From contig JACPMQ010000006.1 in assembly GCA_016185955.1 (NCBI GenBank), forward strand, positions 1 to 32,055: a stretch of DNA of 32,055 nucleotides. Reading direction: 5' to 3'. This stretch comes from Candidatus Woesearchaeota archaeon. GTDB taxonomy: Archaea > Nanobdellota > Nanobdellia > Woesearchaeales > GW2011-AR4. The notes below the pieces were generated by a model. That model was not told the DNA's origin. It saw nothing but the letters and a program-made list of their open reading frames with translations, and made no database searches. Shown one piece after another: positions 22,733 to 31,820 of the stretch (positions are counted from its first letter, which is position 1; the number at the start of each line of letters is the position of its first letter). A program made the translations under genes and the position numbers.

Positions 22733-25150
22733 ATGAACAACAAAAAAGAGTTTATTATTTGGTTTAAGGATTTAACAATAGAAGATGTGCCTCTTGTCGG
22801 AGGAAAAAACGCTTCTTTAGGCGAAATGTACCGCAATCTTACAAAAAAGGGCGTTAGTGTTCCGAATGGGTTTGCTGTTACTGCTTATGCTTATAGATAT
22901 TTGCTAAAACAAGCAAAGGTCGAGAAACAAATAAGAGAAATTCTTTCAGATTTGGATACGCATGATATGCATAATCTTTCTGAGAGGGGCAGAAAGGTAA
23001 GGGAAATTATTTTAGAAGCAGAAATCCCAAAAGAATTGAAAAATGCTATAATTGGCTCTTATCATAAATTGTGCAAAGAAGATGGGCACGACATAGATGT
23101 AGCTGTGAGAAGCAGCGCAACGGCAGAAGACTTGCCTGATGCAAGCTTTGCAGGGCAGCAGGAAACTTACCTTAATATAAAAGGAGAGCATGCCTTGCTT
23201 GAGGCATGCAAAAAATGCTTCGCTTCTTTATTTACAAACAGAGCTATTTCTTATAGGGTTGATAAGGGCTTTGACCACTTTCAGATTGCCTTAAGCATTG
23301 GAATCCAAAAAATGGTAAGAAGCGATCTTGCAAGCTCCGGCGTAATGTTTTCTATAGATACTGAAACAGGCTTTAAGGATGCAGTTCTTGTTACAGGAGC
23401 TTATGGCTTAGGGGAAAATATTGTAAGGGGAACAGTAAATCCCGACCAGTTTTATGTATTTAAGCCAACACTAAAAAAAGGATTTAAGCCGATAATAAGC
23501 AAAAAGCTCGGGGCAAAACAGATAAAGATGATTTATGACAATTCCGGGGAAAAGCATACAACAAGGAATGTGGAAGTCTCTGAAGCTTACAGGAATAAGT
23601 TCTGCATAAATGACTTGGAAATATTGAAATTAGCGGAATGGGCTGTCATAATTGAGGAGCATTATTCAAAAAAAGCAAATAAGTTCAAGCCAATGGACAT
23701 AGAATGGGCTAAAGACGGCAAAACAGGAAAGCTGTTTATTGTTCAAGCAAGGCCAGAGACAGTCCAAAGCCAGAAAGATGTAAATATACTTGAAGAGTAT
23801 GTGCTAAAGGAAAAAGGCAATGTACTTATTACAGGCTTAAGCATTGGAAGCAAAATTGGCCAGGGAAAAGCGCATGTAATCAGGAATGTTAAGGATATTA
23901 GCGAGTTTAAACAAAATGAAGTTTTAGTGACAGAAATGACTGATCCTGATTGGGAGCCTGTGATGAAATCTGCTTCTGCAATTGTTACTAATAGGGGTGG
24001 AAAAACCTGCCATGCAGCTATCATAGCAAGAGAGCTTGGCATACCATGCGTAGTTGGCACGGGCTTTGGAACTGAAAAGATAAAAAATAATGGGAATGTT
24101 ACTGTAAGCTGCGCTGAAGGAAGCCAAGGCTATGTGTATGAGGGATTATTGAAATATAATATCAAAAAAACTGATTTAAAGAAACTAAAAAAGCCAAAAA
24201 CAAAAATAATGATGAATGTAGGCAATCCTGAGCAGGCTTTTGAATTGAGCTTTATTCCAAATGAGGGCATAGGGCTTGCGAGGCAAGAATTTATTATAAG
24301 CTCCTACATCAAAGTGCATCCATTGGCATTGCTTCATTTTGACAGCATACATGAGCATAGCATAAAAAATGATATTTTACATGTGCTAAAGGGGTATAAA
24401 AATGACAAGGCAAAATTTTTCATAGATAAGCTAGCAGAAGGCGCTGCTACTATTGCAGCTGCTTTTTATCCGAAAGATGTTATTATAAGGCTTTCAGATT
24501 TTAAAAGCAATGAATATGCTAACTTAATAGGCGGAAAATTATTTGAGCCTGTTGAAGACAATCCAATGCTCGGATGGAGAGGCGCATCACGCTATTATTC
24601 TGAAAAATACAATGAAGCTTTTGCTTTGGAATGCAAGGCTTTGAAGAAAGTCAGAGACATTATGGGATTGACAAACATAAAGATAATGGTTCCTTTCTGC
24701 AGGACTGTTGAGGAAGGAAAAAAGGTAATAAATGAAATGGAAAAGCACGGCTTAAAGCAGGGAAAAAATAATCTTGAGGTATATGTTATGTGCGAAATAC
24801 CCTCAAATGTTGTTTTGGCAGACGAATTCGCAAAAATATTTGACGGGTTTAGCATAGGAACAAACGACTTAACGCAGCTTACCCTTGGCTTAGACAGGGA
24901 TTCTGAGTTAGTATCACATATTTATGATGAAAACAACGAGGCTGTGAGAAGATTAGTTGCACAAGTTATAAAAATAGCTAAGAAGAATAAGAGGAAGATA
25001 GGCATTTGCGGTGATGCTCCTTCTTCAAGCCACGAATTTGCGAGATTTCTGGTAGAATGCGGCATTGACTCTATGTCATTAACACCGGATGCAGTAATAA
25101 AAACAATACTCATAGTTAATGAAGAAGAAAAAAAACTTAGAGGCCATTGA
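22733..25150 (+). CDS. ppsA: Phosphoenolpyruvate synthase (pyruvate, water dikinase)
   Basis: Converts pyruvate, ATP and water to phosphoenolpyruvate, AMP and phosphate (805 aa, full length). N-terminal ATP-grasp domain: VGGKNASLGEM at 22-32 and VRSSATAEDLPDASFAGQQET. Central swivel domain: GGKTCHAAIIARELGIPCVVGTG with the phospho-accepting His427. C-terminal PEP/pyruvate barrel: GWRGASRYY, MCEIPSNVV, GTNDLTQLTLGLDRD and GICGDAPS with the acid/base Cys759 (the usual motif is GICGQAPS, so Asp replaces Gln). It is the entry to gluconeogenesis and competes with the dehydrogenase complex for pyruvate. It converges on the Trm11-like gene with 13 bases between. Confidence 0.95.
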   Translation: MNNKKEFIIWFKDLTIEDVPLVGGKNASLGEMYRNLTKKGVSVPNGFAVTAYAYRYLLKQAKVEKQIREILSDLDTHDMHNLSERGRKVREIILEAEIPKELKNAIIGSYHKLCKEDGHDIDVAVRSSATAEDLPDASFAGQQETYLNIKGEHALLEACKKCFASLFTNRAISYRVDKGFDHFQIALSIGIQKMVRSDLASSGVMFSIDTETGFKDAVLVTGAYGLGENIVRGTVNPDQFYVFKPTLKKGFKPIISKKLGAKQIKMIYDNSGEKHTTRNVEVSEAYRNKFCINDLEILKLAEWAVIIEEHYSKKANKFKPMDIEWAKDGKTGKLFIVQARPETVQSQKDVNILEEYVLKEKGNVLITGLSIGSKIGQGKAHVIRNVKDISEFKQNEVLVTEMTDPDWEPVMKSASAIVTNRGGKTCHAAIIARELGIPCVVGTGFGTEKIKNNGNVTVSCAEGSQGYVYEGLLKYNIKKTDLKKLKKPKTKIMMNVGNPEQAFELSFIPNEGIGLARQEFIISSYIKVHPLALLHFDSIHEHSIKNDILHVLKGYKNDKAKFFIDKLAEGAATIAAAFYPKDVIIRLSDFKSNEYANLIGGKLFEPVEDNPMLGWRGASRYYSEKYNEAFALECKALKKVRDIMGLTNIKIMVPFCRTVEEGKKVINEMEKHGLKQGKNNLEVYVMCEIPSNVVLADEFAKIFDGFSIGTNDLTQLTLGLDRDSELVSHIYDENNEAVRRLVAQVIKIAKKNKRKIGICGDAPSSSHEFARFLVECGIDSMSLTPDAVIKTILIVNEEEKKLRGH

Positions 25151-25163
25151 GAAGATATACCTA

Positions 25164-26099
25164 TTATTTCTCCAAAACCAAAATTTTTCTTGTCAAATTC
25201 CCGTGCACATAGCTTTCAAACTCGCTCTTTAATTTCAATTTTGATTTTTTTAGCAATTTTTTGTAGTTTACATAACTGGGAAATATTATCACTGCCCTTT
25301 TTATCAAAATCAATTCCAATTTTTTTATAACATCAAAATAAAATTTTTCAATATATTTTTTTAATAATTTTTTGTTTGATTTTGTAATCCTTACTTTGCC
25401 CATTATTGCAGCGTTTAAGCCATAGGGAAGATCAGAAACAATAAATTTGTATTTCCTGTCAATGCTGAAAAAATCCTTTACTTCCAATTCATAATTTTTT
25501 ATTTTGTAATGCCTTAAATTAACCATTGATTTCCAAATCATTTTTTTGTTTATGTCAAAGCCTATCGCCTTTAAGCTTATAAGCCCTGCTTCTATTAAAA
25601 TGCCTCCGGAGCCGCAGAAAGGGTCAAGTATAAGCTCGTTTTTTCCGGCTTTGGTTAAGTTAACCATTGCCCTTGCGAGCCTTGGATTGACTTTAGGCTT
25701 TTTTACATTTTTCCAGATATATGACGCAATATTGCTTTCTGAAAAAATTTCCTTGAATGCATTTTTGCCGTTGCTTTTTTTATTATTAAAATCTGAAAAT
25801 TCCGGAAATAATTTTTTAATCCTGACGCAAAAGCTGCCCTTGTAAACAGAATTCCAGTTAAAATTTTCCATGCATTTTAAAAAATTTTTATAGTCTGACT
25901 CAAAAAGCAGAAGAGATATGGAATTTGTGTATGCCAATCTTTTTGCAGCTTCATTGATGCTTATTCTTTCATTTTTTTTAGATGTGCATAAAACAAGCAC
26001 ATTTTCAATTAATTCACAGGATTTTGAATTTATGAGAGACAAAACTTCTTCCTTCGCAAGCGCAAGGTCATTTTTCAACAAGACAAAGATATATTTCAT
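25164..26099 (-). CDS. tRNA guanine-N2 methyltransferase, Trm11/TrmG10 type
   Basis: Protein of 311 aa: an N-terminal THUMP-like RNA-binding part (about 1-100) and a C-terminal Rossmann methyltransferase. AdoMet loop: DPFCGSGGILIEAG (159-172). The catalytic motif is DLPYG (223-227), close to the DPPYG of the archaeal enzyme that methylates G10 of tRNA, with Leu in place of the first Pro. LARAMVNLTK before motif I is also typical. I chose the ATG at 26099; the longer frame to 26132 begins inside element copy D and would add residues read from its terminal repeat. The promoter should therefore lie in or across the element. Confidence 0.85.
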   Translation of the reverse strand: MKYIFVLLKNDLALAKEEVLSLINSKSCELIENVLVLCTSKKNERISINEAAKRLAYTNSISLLLFESDYKNFLKCMENFNWNSVYKGSFCVRIKKLFPEFSDFNNKKSNGKNAFKEIFSESNIASYIWKNVKKPKVNPRLARAMVNLTKAGKNELILDPFCGSGGILIEAGLISLKAIGFDINKKMIWKSMVNLRHYKIKNYELEVKDFFSIDRKYKFIVSDLPYGLNAAIMGKVRITKSNKKLLKKYIEKFYFDVIKKLELILIKRAVIIFPSYVNYKKLLKKSKLKLKSEFESYVHGNLTRKILVLEK

Positions 26100-26110
26100 G
26101 TTTAATGGCT

Positions 26111-26313
26111 TTAACTCCGTAACTGCTAACACAACCTAAGGGGTTTTTGCGAATTCTTATTCGTGCCTGTGCGGAGCCTTATACTCCTCTCAACTTCGCA
26201 ATGCTGCGGCATTGCTCAGGTCGCTTATCACAATCCTGTGAAACTTTCAGAATTGGCAATGACGCACAAGCACTTAATTCGCAAAAACCCCCTGTTAGCA
26301 GTTACTTAACTCC
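26111..26313. repeat. 8-bp target site duplication of element copy D
   Basis: TTAACTCC lies at 26111-26118, directly left of the element, and again at 26306-26313, directly right. It is a perfect match and the mark of a transposase-type insertion. Confidence 0.85.
26119..26305 (+). mobile_element. MITE-like element, copy D (complete, 187 bp)
   Basis: Perfect termini GTAACTGCTAACA (26119-26131) and TGTTAGCAGTTAC (26293-26305) flanked by the duplication TTAACTCC. Subterminal boxes GGGGTTTTTGCGAATT and CGCACAAGCACTTAATTCGC are present. The core matches copies C and E (TGTGCGGAGCCTTA, CCTCTCA, TTCGCAA, GCTCAGGTCG, TTATCACAATC, GAATTGGCAAT). The hairpin GCAATGC (26198-26204) / GCATTGC (26209-26215) replaces GCAACAT/ATGTTGC of the others. 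No gene. It lies between the divergent Trm11-like and surface protein genes, 19 bases before the former's ATG. Confidence 0.92.
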
Positions 26314-26317
26314 GAAA

Positions 26318-26327
26318 GATTTAAATA
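26318..26327 (+). promoter_or_regulatory. TATA box of the surface protein gene
   Basis: TTTAAATATT, 44 bases before the ATG at 26371 and 13 bases after the end of copy D. Confidence 0.4.
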
Positions 26328-26370
26328 TTCTGCATTTAAGAGTTTTATTTCGGTTGCATTTTGCGTGAAA

Positions 26371-29300
26371 ATGATTAAAAAAAGAGGGGTTTGTAGCTAT
26401 AACTTATTGAATTATCTAATTTTGTCTTCTATATTCTCTGTTTTTTTTGTTTCCCTTTCTGCTGTTTCATTTGGCGTTGTTATAGAGCGCAATGTTACCT
26501 TGCAGGACTTTAACTTTAACTCGTCATCAACCTTTAACTTTACAACCAACAGAACTGCGCCTTTTGGTTATTTGAAATTTTATAATCTTTCCAATCCTTA
26601 CAGCAATGCTTATATAGAAGCAACTCAAGGCGCAAAATTATTGCAATTGGGGCATGGGACAAATTATCAGGATTTTGTTGATACTTTTAAAAAAGTGCCC
26701 TTAGCCAATTTTACAGATTTTATGAGCACGAAGTATGGCTCTTTCTCTTCTATTATGGTGTGGTCTAACACTATTATCGGTTTTATTATCCCAAACTCAA
26801 CAGATGGTTCTGAAGGAGGCTATTATTATGCCGCTATTTATATTATTGAGTTTAATATTAGCAGATCTGATATTCCATTTGCTAATATTACTTTTTATTA
26901 TAAATTCAACAACCAGTCTGGAAATAACACATTCGGCGATTTGGGAACATGTGCTGCGCATAATGATTTCCAAAGCTGCTTAGCGGATGTGCAGAATGAC
27001 TGTGACTGGAATAACCAAAAAGGGGTATGTGAGCAGAGCACCTATAGCTTTTCACCAATGTTACCAGCAGCAGAATGCGGAATGCTTCCAAAATTTGCAT
27101 GTGACGCCATTAATAGCAGTTATTGCCTATGGAATCCAAGCAGCGGCAAGCAAGGCAAATGCGAGCCTCAAGGAAGCATTAATCCAATTTATGGGTTTAA
27201 TTGCACTGCTGTAACTAACCATACCGTATGCAATGACCAGCACTTTACAGAGAAAACCGGATTATGCACTTGGGACAGTACAATAGCTAAGTGCCAAATA
27301 AATAAAACGAAAACCAATAGGGATATACCTACTCCAGCAGTATATTCATGCGAGGCTCCTGGATATATAGATAATAGAACAAAGTGCCAAAATCTTTCAG
27401 ATACATATTTTATGCCATGCGGCTTTAACAACCAAACAAGCAGATGTGAAAATATGTTCTTTGACTTTGGCAAATTTGACAAATTTGAAGATATAGGAAG
27501 CTCATCAACATGCCAAAATGCAGGTGGCACATGGAGAACGGAAACTGCATTTGACCCATTAAATAATGGTGTTACTAGCGAAAGCTGGTGTGAGTTTGGT
27601 GTGGCTATCAAAACATTCTCTTCAGTTGGCTCTTCTGGCACAAAAATGTTTAGTGGTACAATTGGAACTCTAAATGATTGCAGCAGGGATTGCTTTGCAT
27701 GTGAATTTAATGGCACTGGAGGCAGATGGCAGAATGTATCAGTAGCGCAGTCACAGTGTGAAGCGTCTACTGTTGGATGCAAGTTTAGAGCAGACTCTAA
27801 CTCTTTTAATGGTTTTGGATGGTGTGATCCTGCAAGTGGCTTCGGTGGCTTTAATTGCAATTCTTTTTGTGGAGACTGCAACCTAATGCCTCAGCCAAAT
27901 GCGTCATGCGTAAATTCTGCTGCTAATTGCAAATGGGATAATGTCACTAATTTTTGTGTAGGTGCTGGAACAAAGGGCTGCGACCAAGATTGTATGCAGT
28001 GCTTTGGTCAAACAAGCTGCCAACATTCTACAAAAATGGGAGGCTGTCAATGGGACTCTTCAGGATTTTTCTGCAAGCCGCAAGGAGGAAGCTTTGAGAT
28101 ATGCTTTGATGGTGTGGATAATGACAATAATGGCAAAACTGATTGCGCAGATTTTAAATGTTCTACTGATTCTTTTTGCGCTGGCGCTGTTGGTGACTCT
28201 AAAGGATGCTTCCAGTTTGATGAATTTTCATATAAGCCTAGTGATGGAAAGAATCATGCCAGAGGCAATTGCACAGCTACAACAGGATGCACTTGGGTTA
28301 CTGAAGAATTTGGCTTTTCATACTGCGCTCCTTTATCAGAGCAGTGTTTCTTAAATGAAAGTTACCAAACAAGCGCTTCTTTATGTGAAAATGTAGGCGG
28401 CGGTAATATTTGTAAATTTAAGCCTGAGACTCATTGTGAGACTAACAAAACAATGGTTGCTGTATGCTCAACAATTACTGTTAAGGATACATGCAATGCT
28501 AATTCAAAATGCGCATGGAGCGGAGCCGATGTTGGTGGATTTTGTGATTTAAAGCCAATTGTGCTTTGCGAAGATAATCAAACATTACAAAGCGATCCTA
28601 CATTATGCAGAACCTCAGGATGCGCGTGGATTGGAAGCCAATTTGGAATGTTTGAAGGAGGCTTCCATCAGAGTTGCGTAAGCCCATGCGGAAACAGAAG
28701 CATAGCATCAGCACAGGATTGCGCAGATTCTCTTGGCACAACATTTGCTGCAGGCAGTTGCGTATGGAAAACAGGATTTTGTGAGCCTGCAGACTTTATG
28801 GGAGGCTGTATGCAGAAAGATGGAGACTATAATGCTTGCAAATCAAATGGAAATTGCAAATGGAATGAAGCAATCTATGCACCTTTAAAACATCTAAATG
28901 GCTCGTCAAGTTTCCAAGATTATATGAATCCGAATGCTACAACATGGCTGGCTATAGGATTAAACTTGCCTATTGGCGGAGCAAATGAATCTGTTTATAA
29001 TTTAACTAAGATAATAGGCGGAAGCTATCTGGCTTTAGTAATGGCAAATGGCTCAAATACACAACTAAATATCTCGAGGCTATACTGTAATAATGATGTT
29101 TTAATGGAATACAATTGGTCAAAAGGAGAGACAGGAGAGGGTAGATGCCAAAAAGGAAGCTGTGATCGTTATAATAATTCCTATTTATGTGATGGAGACA
29201 GAGTCCATTATTACCTCCAAAATGTTACAAGGCAGCTGGAAGTGCTGTGGGAAGTTTCTATTGGATTGTTAAGATTGGATTCTAATGAAAATGACACTAA

Positions 29301-31806
29301 CGTTACAACTACACTCAACATCTCAACTGTTGTTATAAATGGAAACTTATCTGAGCATGTAACTGAAAATGCAACTGCCAAAGATGGCACAAATGCCACA
29401 AGAGTAAGAATATCAACAGGATTCTGCAATGACGGGCTTATGAATACCTTTTTTGCCGGCATGGATCAAGAGCCACCAATACCTATAGCAGCAGATAGAA
29501 CTTCAGATTTAAGCAGCGATACACCAAGCGATCATAGTTATTTAGATATTACTGGATTGGGAGTTAAAAAAACTCCAGAAGCTTATGCTTATGGAATACC
29601 TACTGCAAGTATGACTGGCTCAGCAATCTGTAATGCTGTTCCGTTGCAAGGAGGCTCATTTGGCAGAGGCACAAACAGCTCGAAATATTATCTGCATTTA
29701 GATACTGATGGCGTTCGCAGCGGTGGCTGTTCTCCAGAAGATAATACTACACTTCAAGGCTTTGAATACAGGTTTAAGTATGTAGCTGAGATAGGAAATG
29801 ATGGAAGGTTAACAGAAACTGTCTTAAGCCAGAAATGCTCAAATCAGGCATGGGTTGCAACAAATGTGCCGTTTAAATCAGACAGAAATAAGGGGTGCGG
29901 GTTTGTTAGCGGCCCTATTTTTGCAATAGACAAAAATACTTTTACAGGCAAGAGTGATGTTAATACAAGCGTTGGATGGAGAGCTTATGCGACAAGTGCG
30001 CATTCAGCAGGCAACGCGTCAAATGTTTCTGATAGAATAGGACCGGGCAGCGCTGATTTCAAAGGAATAGATGTTACTCTTGTAGACTGCACAAGCACTG
30101 CTGATAAGGATAATTCACAATGCACTAAATTCAAGCAGTTTGGATTTTTCCCAGGAGAATTTGGACCGGCTTGCATAGACAGCATAGATAATGACGGTGA
30201 TACTTTAACTGACTGCAATGACTTTGACTGCAAATATGATCCTTTCTTCTGCTCCGGAAGCTTTACTGCTTTAGCAGATGACAGCACAGCGCCTACATTA
30301 GTCTGGACTAAAGTCAATGACAAGCTTACAAATATGATTTCATTTATTTTTGATACAGGTGAGCCTGCAAACGGAACTGTAAGATTTTATAACAATGATT
30401 CACAATGCTCAACTTTAAATAACACTTTAAAGGATAAGGCATTGGAAGATAATGATGTATTTACCAATTACAGGCCTCATCATGTAACAGAGCTTACAGG
30501 GCTAGCTGCTAATAAGACATACTACTACAAATATGAAGTATGTGATCCGAGCGGCAATTGCGCAATAAGCAAATGCAGCAATGTAACTACCTCTTCAGCA
30601 TATTCTAATATAACATTTAAGTTAGATATACCGACTAACTGGAGTGTGGAAATCCCAAGCATAAACTTAACTAACTATACTCTGCCATATGCGTTAAAAG
30701 CATCTTCGCAGTTTTTGAACAATATTAATATAACCATTAGAAAGCAAGACAATACAAGCGCTATAACCTTTGTAGGAGTTGATATTTTTGAGAAACAATC
30801 ACTTAATGTTTCACAATTTGTTACAGGAAGCGGTTATGTTGGAATTGATGCTAACCAGTATCAGAGCTTTAAGCAAAAAGCAGGCATGGAAGAAGCTTTT
30901 GTTAAAATACCTTCAACAGGAGATACTGTAAGCCATTGTGATGACAGTGGCGCTAATTGCAAGGAAGTTACAAGCAAATTGACATGCACGTTTAAGACTT
31001 CTTATAGTGATTGTAAAGTGCCAGATGCTGTTGGATTGGGATTTTCAACATACAAGGCATCAACATCAAGCAGCAGCAGTTCAAGCTCTTCTTCAAGCTC
31101 TTCTTCAAGCTCTGGCGGCGGTGGAGGAGGAACTGCACCATTAACAAGCGCAAAAGAAGGCTCTTCAAAGACACAGTTTTGGCAGACAATAACAGCAGGA
31201 CAATCTTTAAACATGAATGTTGATAAGACAGACATACCTATTAAAAAATTGATAGTTACTTCCAAAAACACGCTTTCTAATGTGGAATTAAAGGTGGCAG
31301 TGCTTAAAGAAGCTCCAACTACACAAACAAGCCTTACAAACTCCGTTTACAAGTACATTTCAGTTGAAAAGAAAAATATAAAAGATGAGGATACAGGCAA
31401 TGTAGAAATTGAATTTAAGGTGGAAAAATCTTGGCTAACACAAAATAATATTAATGAAGACGATGTATTGCTTGCAAGATACACTGCATCATGGGAGATG
31501 CTTCCAACAACAAAGCAAAGCTCAGATGCTGCTTATGTAAATTATAAGGCAACTACTCCCGGATTTAGTTATTTTGCTATAGTAAGCAAGGAATCTCCAG
31601 TTGTAAGCGCGCCATTAGAGACTGTAACTGAATCAAAAATAACAGAGCAGCCAATAATACCAACTGCAGAAGTGGCTGTGCAAATACCGGAAAAAGAAAA
31701 AGTTGTTGCAAAAACAAGCAAAACAAGATATTGGTTTGCTATTACTGCATTAATACTTGCAGTACTTTCAGCATTTATGTGGTATAAAAAAAGGTCTGAA
31801 GACTAA
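26371..31806 (+). CDS. Giant cysteine-rich surface protein with PGF-pre-PGF-like domain
   Basis: Exported protein of 1811 aa. Signal segment at about 12-35 (LLNYLILSSIFSVFFVSLSA). Residues 190-840 hold about ten short modules with CxW, a few residues, then C (DCDWNNQKGVC, LCTWDSTIAKC, GCQWDSSGFFC, KCAWSGADVGGFC). Two acidic, Cys-flanked segments (CFDGVDNDNNGKTDC near 577; CIDSIDNDGDTLTDC near 1267) resemble thrombospondin-type calcium-binding repeats. A fibronectin-III-like domain spans about 1304-1410. A linker of 16 Ser and 6 Gly (1566-1587) leads to a domain ending in TPGFSYFAIV, as in the PGF-pre-PGF family, then a transmembrane helix near 1787-1806 and KKRSED. Many N-x-S/T sites suggest glycosylation. 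Probably a cell envelope or adhesion protein. GTG at 26365 is an alternative start. Confidence 0.82.
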   Translation: MIKKRGVCSYNLLNYLILSSIFSVFFVSLSAVSFGVVIERNVTLQDFNFNSSSTFNFTTNRTAPFGYLKFYNLSNPYSNAYIEATQGAKLLQLGHGTNYQDFVDTFKKVPLANFTDFMSTKYGSFSSIMVWSNTIIGFIIPNSTDGSEGGYYYAAIYIIEFNISRSDIPFANITFYYKFNNQSGNNTFGDLGTCAAHNDFQSCLADVQNDCDWNNQKGVCEQSTYSFSPMLPAAECGMLPKFACDAINSSYCLWNPSSGKQGKCEPQGSINPIYGFNCTAVTNHTVCNDQHFTEKTGLCTWDSTIAKCQINKTKTNRDIPTPAVYSCEAPGYIDNRTKCQNLSDTYFMPCGFNNQTSRCENMFFDFGKFDKFEDIGSSSTCQNAGGTWRTETAFDPLNNGVTSESWCEFGVAIKTFSSVGSSGTKMFSGTIGTLNDCSRDCFACEFNGTGGRWQNVSVAQSQCEASTVGCKFRADSNSFNGFGWCDPASGFGGFNCNSFCGDCNLMPQPNASCVNSAANCKWDNVTNFCVGAGTKGCDQDCMQCFGQTSCQHSTKMGGCQWDSSGFFCKPQGGSFEICFDGVDNDNNGKTDCADFKCSTDSFCAGAVGDSKGCFQFDEFSYKPSDGKNHARGNCTATTGCTWVTEEFGFSYCAPLSEQCFLNESYQTSASLCENVGGGNICKFKPETHCETNKTMVAVCSTITVKDTCNANSKCAWSGADVGGFCDLKPIVLCEDNQTLQSDPTLCRTSGCAWIGSQFGMFEGGFHQSCVSPCGNRSIASAQDCADSLGTTFAAGSCVWKTGFCEPADFMGGCMQKDGDYNACKSNGNCKWNEAIYAPLKHLNGSSSFQDYMNPNATTWLAIGLNLPIGGANESVYNLTKIIGGSYLALVMANGSNTQLNISRLYCNNDVLMEYNWSKGETGEGRCQKGSCDRYNNSYLCDGDRVHYYLQNVTRQLEVLWEVSIGLLRLDSNENDTNVTTTLNISTVVINGNLSEHVTENATAKDGTNATRVRISTGFCNDGLMNTFFAGMDQEPPIPIAADRTSDLSSDTPSDHSYLDITGLGVKKTPEAYAYGIPTASMTGSAICNAVPLQGGSFGRGTNSSKYYLHLDTDGVRSGGCSPEDNTTLQGFEYRFKYVAEIGNDGRLTETVLSQKCSNQAWVATNVPFKSDRNKGCGFVSGPIFAIDKNTFTGKSDVNTSVGWRAYATSAHSAGNASNVSDRIGPGSADFKGIDVTLVDCTSTADKDNSQCTKFKQFGFFPGEFGPACIDSIDNDGDTLTDCNDFDCKYDPFFCSGSFTALADDSTAPTLVWTKVNDKLTNMISFIFDTGEPANGTVRFYNNDSQCSTLNNTLKDKALEDNDVFTNYRPHHVTELTGLAANKTYYYKYEVCDPSGNCAISKCSNVTTSSAYSNITFKLDIPTNWSVEIPSINLTNYTLPYALKASSQFLNNINITIRKQDNTSAITFVGVDIFEKQSLNVSQFVTGSGYVGIDANQYQSFKQKAGMEEAFVKIPSTGDTVSHCDDSGANCKEVTSKLTCTFKTSYSDCKVPDAVGLGFSTYKASTSSSSSSSSSSSSSSSSGGGGGGTAPLTSAKEGSSKTQFWQTITAGQSLNMNVDKTDIPIKKLIVTSKNTLSNVELKVAVLKEAPTTQTSLTNSVYKYISVEKKNIKDEDTGNVEIEFKVEKSWLTQNNINEDDVLLARYTASWEMLPTTKQSSDAAYVNYKATTPGFSYFAIVSKESPVVSAPLETVTESKITEQPIIPTAEVAVQIPEKEKVVAKTSKTRYWFAITALILAVLSAFMWYKKRSED
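31078..31113 (+). repeat. 12-bp tandem repeat in the Ser linker
   Basis: TCAAGCTCTTCT occurs at 31081-31092 and 31093-31104, then TCAAGCTCT (31105-31113). It codes for part of the 16-Ser run. As the unit is four codons, slippage would change the linker length without a frameshift. Confidence 0.75.
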
Positions 31807-31820
31807 GTTCTTGATTTTGG

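Noticed and set aside
26100-26132. N-terminal extension of the Trm11-like protein (MLAVTELKPLN)
   Set aside because: These codons come from the element terminus and its flanking duplication; the family-like sequence starts at the ATG at 26099.
27189-27881. 230-codon open frame on the minus strand inside the surface protein gene
   Set aside because: It is antisense to a well-supported long gene, has low-complexity Pro/His/Leu composition and no promoter. It arises from the codon use of the Cys/Asn-rich repeats.
27962-28354. 130-codon plus-strand frame within the surface protein gene
   Set aside because: It overlaps the real frame with no recognisable domain; a shadow frame.
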